64,000 nucleotides of DNA, from positions 124,001 through 188,000 of the forward strand of contig NZ_SIHX01000001.1 of NCBI RefSeq assembly GCF_004320525.1, read 5' to 3'. The position numbers and the translations under genes are program-made. Under the pieces are notes generated by a model. That model saw only the letters and a list, made by a program, of their open reading frames with translations, was not told the DNA's origin and ran no database searches. Shown in pieces: positions 60,280 through 64,000 of this stretch. Each line of letters begins with the position of its first letter. Within the stretch, counting starts at the first letter, position 1. Source of the stretch: Arthrobacter sp. S39. Lineage in GTDB: Bacteria > Actinomycetota > Actinomycetes > Actinomycetales > Micrococcaceae.

Positions 60280-60978
60280 TCAGGCTTCCGTGAGTTCGTC
60301 TTCCTGCTGGCGAACCAGGGTGAGCCGGTAGCCCACGTTGCGCACGGTGCTGATCAGGTTTTCGTGGTCGGCGCCGAGCTTTGCGCGAAGGCGCCGGACG
60401 TGGACGTCCACAGTGCGCGTGCCGCCGTAGTAGTCATAGCCCCAGACCTCGGTCAACAGCTGCTGGCGGGTGAACACGCGTCCCGGGTGCTGGGCCAGGT
60501 ACTTGAGGAGTTCGAACTCCTTGAAGGTCAGGTTCAGTGGGGCGCCGTTGACGCGGGCGGTGTAGCTCGCTTCGTCGATGACAACGCCGGCGGCGCGGAT
60601 CTCGGTGGGGGCATCGTCGGCGTCCGGGACGGCCCGTGCCACGGACAGCCTGATGCGGGCCTCCACTTCGGCGGGCCCGGCGGAGTCCAGCACGATGTCG
60701 TCAACGGCCCATGCGGAGGAAACCGCAGCCATGCCGCCCTCGGTCAGGATCAGGACCAGCGGTGCACTCAGGCCGGTGGCCTTCAGGAGCTGGGTCAGGG
60801 AACGGGCGCCCACCAGGTCCTTGCGGGCATCCAGCAGCACGATGTCGCACGGATCGGTTTCAAGCAGGGCAGTGGGTTCGGCGGCCAGGATATGCACGCG
60901 GTGGTTCAGCAGTTCAAGGGCAGGCAGGATGTCCACCGATGAGCCGGTGCTGTTCGTCAATAACAGGATGTGCGACAT
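60280..60978 (-). CDS. glnR: GlnR-type OmpR-family nitrogen regulator
   Basis: A 232-residue protein from ATG 60978 with GGAGGAATA upstream. The receiver half is atypical: it keeps [10 protein letters not shown] but has LLLTNSTG in place of the acidic pair and no clear receiver Lys, as in mycobacterial GlnR (Rv0818). The winged-helix domain is normal ([36 protein letters not shown]). GlnR controls glnA, amtB and other nitrogen genes. Position next to mshD matches the mycobacterial order. No histidine kinase is adjacent. Confidence 0.88.
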   Translation of the reverse strand: MSHILLLTNSTGSSVDILPALELLNHRVHILAAEPTALLETDPCDIVLLDARKDLVGARSLTQLLKATGLSAPLVLILTEGGMAAVSSAWAVDDIVLDSAGPAEVEARIRLSVARAVPDADDAPTEIRAAGVVIDEASYTARVNGAPLNLTFKEFELLKYLAQHPGRVFTRQQLLTEVWGYDYYGGTRTVDVHVRRLRAKLGADHENLISTVRNVGYRLTLVRQQEDELTEA

Positions 60979-61325
60979 TATTCCTCCAAGGGCCGTCCGC
61001 GCATCTTTGGGCGACTGAACCGGGTTTTCACCGGCCGGTACTGTCTCACTGCTGCGGTCTGGGCCGTCGATGGAACTATCCGGCCGGCAACTGTAGCAGG
61101 AAGCGTAGCTGAGCTTTGAGTATACCCAACGGCCCCGCAACAGACACTGATCCGGACCTTGGACGTGTCCGTTTTGCGACACAAGCCGGTCACATAAGGC
61201 AGGATTGAACCACAGGGCACTGTGCCCTGCCGGGGGCCGAACCGCCTTCCCGGTCTCCAGCCAGAATGGGAATGCCGCGAATTGGGTGCAGAGTTGAAGC
61301 CGCGCACGTCAGAGCCAGGTCCCGC
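60979..61325. other. Divergent intergenic region, glnR and membrane protein
   Basis: 347 bases without a supported gene. A minus-strand -10-like TATACT (plus coordinates 61119-61124) could drive glnR, leaving a ~130-nt leader. A palindrome CAGGGCAC-T-GTGCCCTG stands at 61213-61229. Nothing else was recognised. Confidence 0.4.
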
Positions 61326-62093
61326 ATGAGTGCGGATCTGCAAGCCCCGGCCCGCTCTTTGGCGTCGTGGACCATCGGCGCGTTCGGCATGGCCGGCCTG
61401 GTGGCCATCATTGCCGGCGTGTATACCTCCCCGGAGGCACTGCTTGCTGTCGCTGTGGTGGTGGCGCTCGCAGTCGGCATCGGCTGGCCCCACTTCCTCC
61501 GCATCCCGGCGAAAAAGACCCTGGCCGCCGTTATCGCACTGCCCGGTGTCGGGTCGGCGCTTGCCGCCGGATTCGTTCCTGCCCCGGGATTCCTGGACTG
61601 GACGCCGGCCTTTATGGCGCTGGGAATGATGGCCGTGTTTGTGGTCCAGCTCATCCGCGGCACCGGCCAGGCCCAGCGGCTTGAATCGACACTGGGTTGC
61701 TGCGCCGGCGTGCTGCTGTCTTGCCTCGGCGCCGGCTGGATCGCAGGGGCCCGGTTCAATGGAGTCAGGGAAATGCTGCTGGTCGCGGCGATCAGCGCGG
61801 CCGTGGCGCTGCTGGCAGGACTCATCCGCTGGCCTGACAGTATTGTGGCGCCGCTGGGCATAGTTATGGCGGGGCTTGCCGGGCCGCTCGCGGGCCTGGT
61901 TTTTTCCGACATCGCCGTCCTGCCGGCAGCCATTTTCGGCGTAGTGGTTGGGGCGGTGCTGGTCAGCTTCCGCCGGCTCGTCACACTGCGGGGCGCTCCA
62001 CTTAATCTTCTGGCGGCTCTTAGTATGGGTCTTGCACCGGTTTCGGCCGTGGGTTCGCTGGCGTACTTCATAGACAAACTACTCATCTACTAA
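61326..62093 (+). CDS. Multi-helix membrane protein of unknown function
   Basis: A 255-residue protein from ATG 61326 (short cytoplasmic lead, then LASWTIGAFGMAGLVAII). About seven to eight helices, no recognised motif. It is divergent from glnR; the 37-residue gene follows 16 bases after its stop. Confidence 0.7.
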   Translation: MSADLQAPARSLASWTIGAFGMAGLVAIIAGVYTSPEALLAVAVVVALAVGIGWPHFLRIPAKKTLAAVIALPGVGSALAAGFVPAPGFLDWTPAFMALGMMAVFVVQLIRGTGQAQRLESTLGCCAGVLLSCLGAGWIAGARFNGVREMLLVAAISAAVALLAGLIRWPDSIVAPLGIVMAGLAGPLAGLVFSDIAVLPAAIFGVVVGAVLVSFRRLVTLRGAPLNLLAALSMGLAPVSAVGSLAYFIDKLLIY

Positions 62094-62109
62094 GCGTTAG
62101 GATGGCATC

Positions 62110-62223
62110 ATGTCCGTACTTGCATTTGAAATTTTCTTCCTTGTCCTGCTCGGTATCGCCAGCCTTTCCATGGCCTGGTTCGCGGGATTTGTTGTCTACC
62201 GCCTCTTCAAAGGCCAGAAGTAG
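62110..62223 (+). CDS. 37-residue single-helix membrane protein
   Basis: A 38-codon ORF beginning at ATG 62110 after TTAGGATGGCATC. The peptide starts MSVLAFEIFFLVLLGIA, has one helix (about 4-31), and ends in the basic VYRLFKGQK. It lies in a likely operon between a membrane protein and a nitrobindin-like gene. Function unknown; its size and TM-basic pattern fit known small membrane-protein regulators. Confidence 0.6.
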   Translation: MSVLAFEIFFLVLLGIASLSMAWFAGFVVYRLFKGQK

Positions 62224-62262
62224 ACCGTTTCCACCAGCTAGCCGTTTCCCGAGGTAATTGCT

Positions 62263-62877
62263 GTGCCGATTGAGATTCCCACAGACCTGACTCCCGAACT
62301 CGTTCCGCTTTCCTGGCTCATTGGTGAGTGGGAAGGCAGCGGCCGGCTCGGCAGCGGCGACGAGGACTCGGAACACTTCTTCCAGCACGTGTCCTTCACG
62401 CATAACGGTCTGCCGTACCTGCAGTACCGCGCGGAGAGCTGGTTAACGGCCGACGACGGCACGCGCCTGCGGCCGCTCACCGTTGAGACCGGTTTCTGGG
62501 CACTGGAGCGCAAACAGCTCGACGCCGACGGCGGCCCCGGCCTGATCCCGGCGGACATCGTCCCGGCCCTCAAGAGCGCCGACGAGGTGGAAGCCCTGCG
62601 CAACAACGACGGCGGGTTCGACATCTCCGTCTCCATTGCGCACCCCGGCGGAATTTCCGAGCTGTACTACGGCCAGATCAAGGGACCGCAGATCCAGCTC
62701 ACCACCGACATGGTGATGCGCGGCAGCCACTCCAAGGACTACAGCGCCGCCACCCGGATCTTCGGCCTGGTGGATGGCAACCTGCTCTGGCGCTGGGACG
62801 TCGCCGCCGGCGGCACATCGCAGCCGGGCAAGGGTCTCGAGGCGCATGCCTCGGCGTTCCTGAAAAAAGTTTCCTGA
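62263..62877 (+). CDS. FABP-like nitrobindin family protein
   Basis: A 204-residue beta-barrel protein from GTG 62263. The N-terminal family motif is LIGEWEGSGRLGSG, and the C-terminal haem-ligand candidate is in LEAHASAFLKKV. Nitrobindins bind ferric haem and may isomerise peroxynitrite or carry NO. It follows the small membrane gene. Confidence 0.85.
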   Translation: MPIEIPTDLTPELVPLSWLIGEWEGSGRLGSGDEDSEHFFQHVSFTHNGLPYLQYRAESWLTADDGTRLRPLTVETGFWALERKQLDADGGPGLIPADIVPALKSADEVEALRNNDGGFDISVSIAHPGGISELYYGQIKGPQIQLTTDMVMRGSHSKDYSAATRIFGLVDGNLLWRWDVAAGGTSQPGKGLEAHASAFLKKVS

Positions 62878-62950
62878 CCCCTGCGCCGCCCTGGCCGTCA
62901 GTACACTTGGTTTCCTAGGCTTCACCCGCGAGTGAATCACAGGGAGCGTC

Positions 62951-63673
62951 ATGGCTGCACCGCAGAACACCACTGATTACAGCGATCTGAAGGCACTGTT
63001 CTTTAACGGGACGCTGAAAAAATCCCCGCAGACGTCCAACACCGAGGGCCTGATCGAAGTCAGCCGACGCATCATGGAAAAGCAGGGCGTCAGCACCCGC
63101 ATCATCCGGACCGTAGACCACGACATCGCGAGCGGCGTGTATCCGGACATGACCGAATACGGCTGGTCCACCGATGAGTGGCCCGAGCTCTATCCGGCGG
63201 TGCAGGAAGCGGACATCGTGGTGGTTGCCGGCCCCATCTGGCTGGGCGACAACTCCTCGCAGACCAAGAAACTCATCGAACGGCTCTATGCCCACTCGGG
63301 GCAGCTGAACAGCAAAGGGCAGTGGGCGTTCTACCCCAAGGTGGGCGGCTGCCTGATCACCGGCAACGAAGACGGCATCAAGCATTGTTCCATGAACGTC
63401 CTCTACAGCCTGCAGCACGTCGGTTTCACCATCCCGCCGCAGGCCGACGCCGGCTGGATCGGTCCGGTGGGCCCCGGCCCGAGCTACCTGGACGAAGGGT
63501 CCGGCGGCCCCGAATCCGACTTCACCAACCGGAACACCACGTTCATGACCTGGAACCTGTTGCATTTCGCCAGGATGCTCAAGGACGCCGGCGGGATTCC
63601 TGCCTACGGCAACCTTCCGGAAGAATGGAAAGCCGGAACACGGTTCGATTTCGAAAACCCGGAATACCGCTAG
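62951..63673 (+). CDS. NAD(P)H-dependent flavodoxin-fold oxidoreductase
   Basis: A 240-residue protein with the phosphate-binding loop FFNGTLKKSPQTSNTEGL and VVVAGPIWLGDNSSQTKKLI (FMN-reductase pattern). It resembles WrbA/FMN_red-like enzymes that reduce quinones or FMN. Substrate not known. Confidence 0.85.
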   Translation: MAAPQNTTDYSDLKALFFNGTLKKSPQTSNTEGLIEVSRRIMEKQGVSTRIIRTVDHDIASGVYPDMTEYGWSTDEWPELYPAVQEADIVVVAGPIWLGDNSSQTKKLIERLYAHSGQLNSKGQWAFYPKVGGCLITGNEDGIKHCSMNVLYSLQHVGFTIPPQADAGWIGPVGPGPSYLDEGSGGPESDFTNRNTTFMTWNLLHFARMLKDAGGIPAYGNLPEEWKAGTRFDFENPEYR

Positions 63674-63742
63674 TCCCCACCGGTGGTCGAGACCCGCTGC
63701 CGTGACCGGAATACACACTGACCAAAGGACGTTGCCCCCAGT

Positions 63743-64000
63743 ATGACTACTCCCAGCCCCTTGTTGTCGCGCCCTGGCGCCGTCGAGGGCGGCGGCGCTG
63801 ACGCCGGCGTCGCATCCCACTACGGTGAGCCGCTGCGCGAGCAGCGCGCGCTCGCTGCCGGCACCGCCGTCGTCGACCTCTCCCACCGCGGCGTGGTGAC
63901 TGTCAGCGGTCCGGACCGGCTGAGCTGGCTGAACACGCTGTCCTCGCAGCTGGTCACCGGCCTGCAGCCTGGGGAATCAAGCGAGCTGCTCCTGCTCAGC
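63743..64000 (+). CDS. YgfZ/GcvT-like folate-binding protein, 3' end cut by window edge
   Basis: The first 86 codons from ATG 63743 are visible. SHYGEPLREQRALAAGTAVV, VDLSHRGVVTVSGPDR and LSWLNTLSSQL match the N-terminal YgfZ/aminomethyltransferase domain. YgfZ acts with folate in repair or assembly of iron-sulfur enzymes. The remaining C-terminus lies beyond the window. Confidence 0.85.
   Translation, partial: MTTPSPLLSRPGAVEGGGADAGVASHYGEPLREQRALAAGTAVVDLSHRGVVTVSGPDRLSWLNTLSSQLVTGLQPGESSELLLLS

Noticed and set aside
1..64000. CRISPR array, transposase or phage genes.
   Set aside because: No regularly spaced direct repeats, no transposase motifs and no integrase or structural genes were seen; the palindromes lack an adjacent transposase of a known family.

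Overview
The window looks like chromosomal DNA of a high-GC Gram-positive actinobacterium, most likely a Micrococcaceae member of the Arthrobacter/Pseudarthrobacter group. Support comes from the high GC content, frequent GTG and TTG starts, many 4-bp ATGA/GTGA overlaps between genes, and lineage-typical genes: a mycothiol synthase (mshD) beside a GlnR-type regulator, a MutT1-type Nudix/phosphatase beside ppk1, HadA/HadB-like dehydratases near murB, and ABC sugar operons without their own ATPase. No phage, insertion sequence, rRNA or CRISPR array was seen. Most of the window reads as ordinary housekeeping and transport chromosome.

Layout. 0-10.3 kb: 3' part of an acyl-CoA synthetase, a DUF559-type nuclease-like gene between two 65-bp palindromes, a multicopper oxidase plus membrane partner, a divergent two-component system, a DrrAB-type ABC exporter and an AlkA-like glycosylase. 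10.4-18.8 kb: VOC protein, cystathionine beta-synthase and gamma-synthase (transsulfuration), two paralogous GT87 membrane glycosyltransferases around an HxlR/MFS pair, and an SDR. 18.9-23.5 kb (minus strand): a four-gene operon of a YgiB-like and a YgiC-like (glutathionylspermidine-synthase fold) pair, an APC permease and a glutaryl-CoA-dehydrogenase-like enzyme. 23.7-31.6 kb: MOSC protein, DEAD-box helicase with a long leader, tRNA-Thr and tRNA-Met, a YidC-like insertase, two small oxidoreductase-like genes and a CPA1 Na+/H+ antiporter bracketed by a 24-bp inverted repeat. 31.6-38 kb: an alpha-glucoside module (ROK repressor, operator, possible leader peptide, binding lipoprotein, two permeases, GH13 glucosidase). 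38-48.3 kb: aldo/keto reductase, CitE-like lyase, DUF2797 protein, SulP transporter with ArsR regulator, HadAB-like pair, MFS, murB, AlkZ-like protein. 48.4-56 kb (mostly minus strand): asd, a three-gene cassette with a WXG100-like type VII secretion effector candidate, folA/thyA, and a GntR/membrane-protein pair with a palindromic operator. 56-64 kb: mutT1-ppk1, mshD, a candidate small RNA gene, glnR, two membrane proteins (one of 37 residues), a nitrobindin-like protein, a flavodoxin-fold oxidoreductase and the start of a YgfZ/GcvT-like protein.

The most interesting unexplained signals are: (1) long near-perfect palindromes in intergenic gaps, including three copies of one 65-bp family, two of which bracket the nuclease-like gene; (2) a free-standing small RNA candidate between mshD and glnR with a good promoter, four hairpins and a strong terminator; (3) the WXG100 effector cassette; (4) the split inverted repeat around the antiporter gene; (5) a 26-codon leader ORF ending exactly at the start codon of the alpha-glucoside-binding lipoprotein. 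All readings come from eye inspection; no database search was run.
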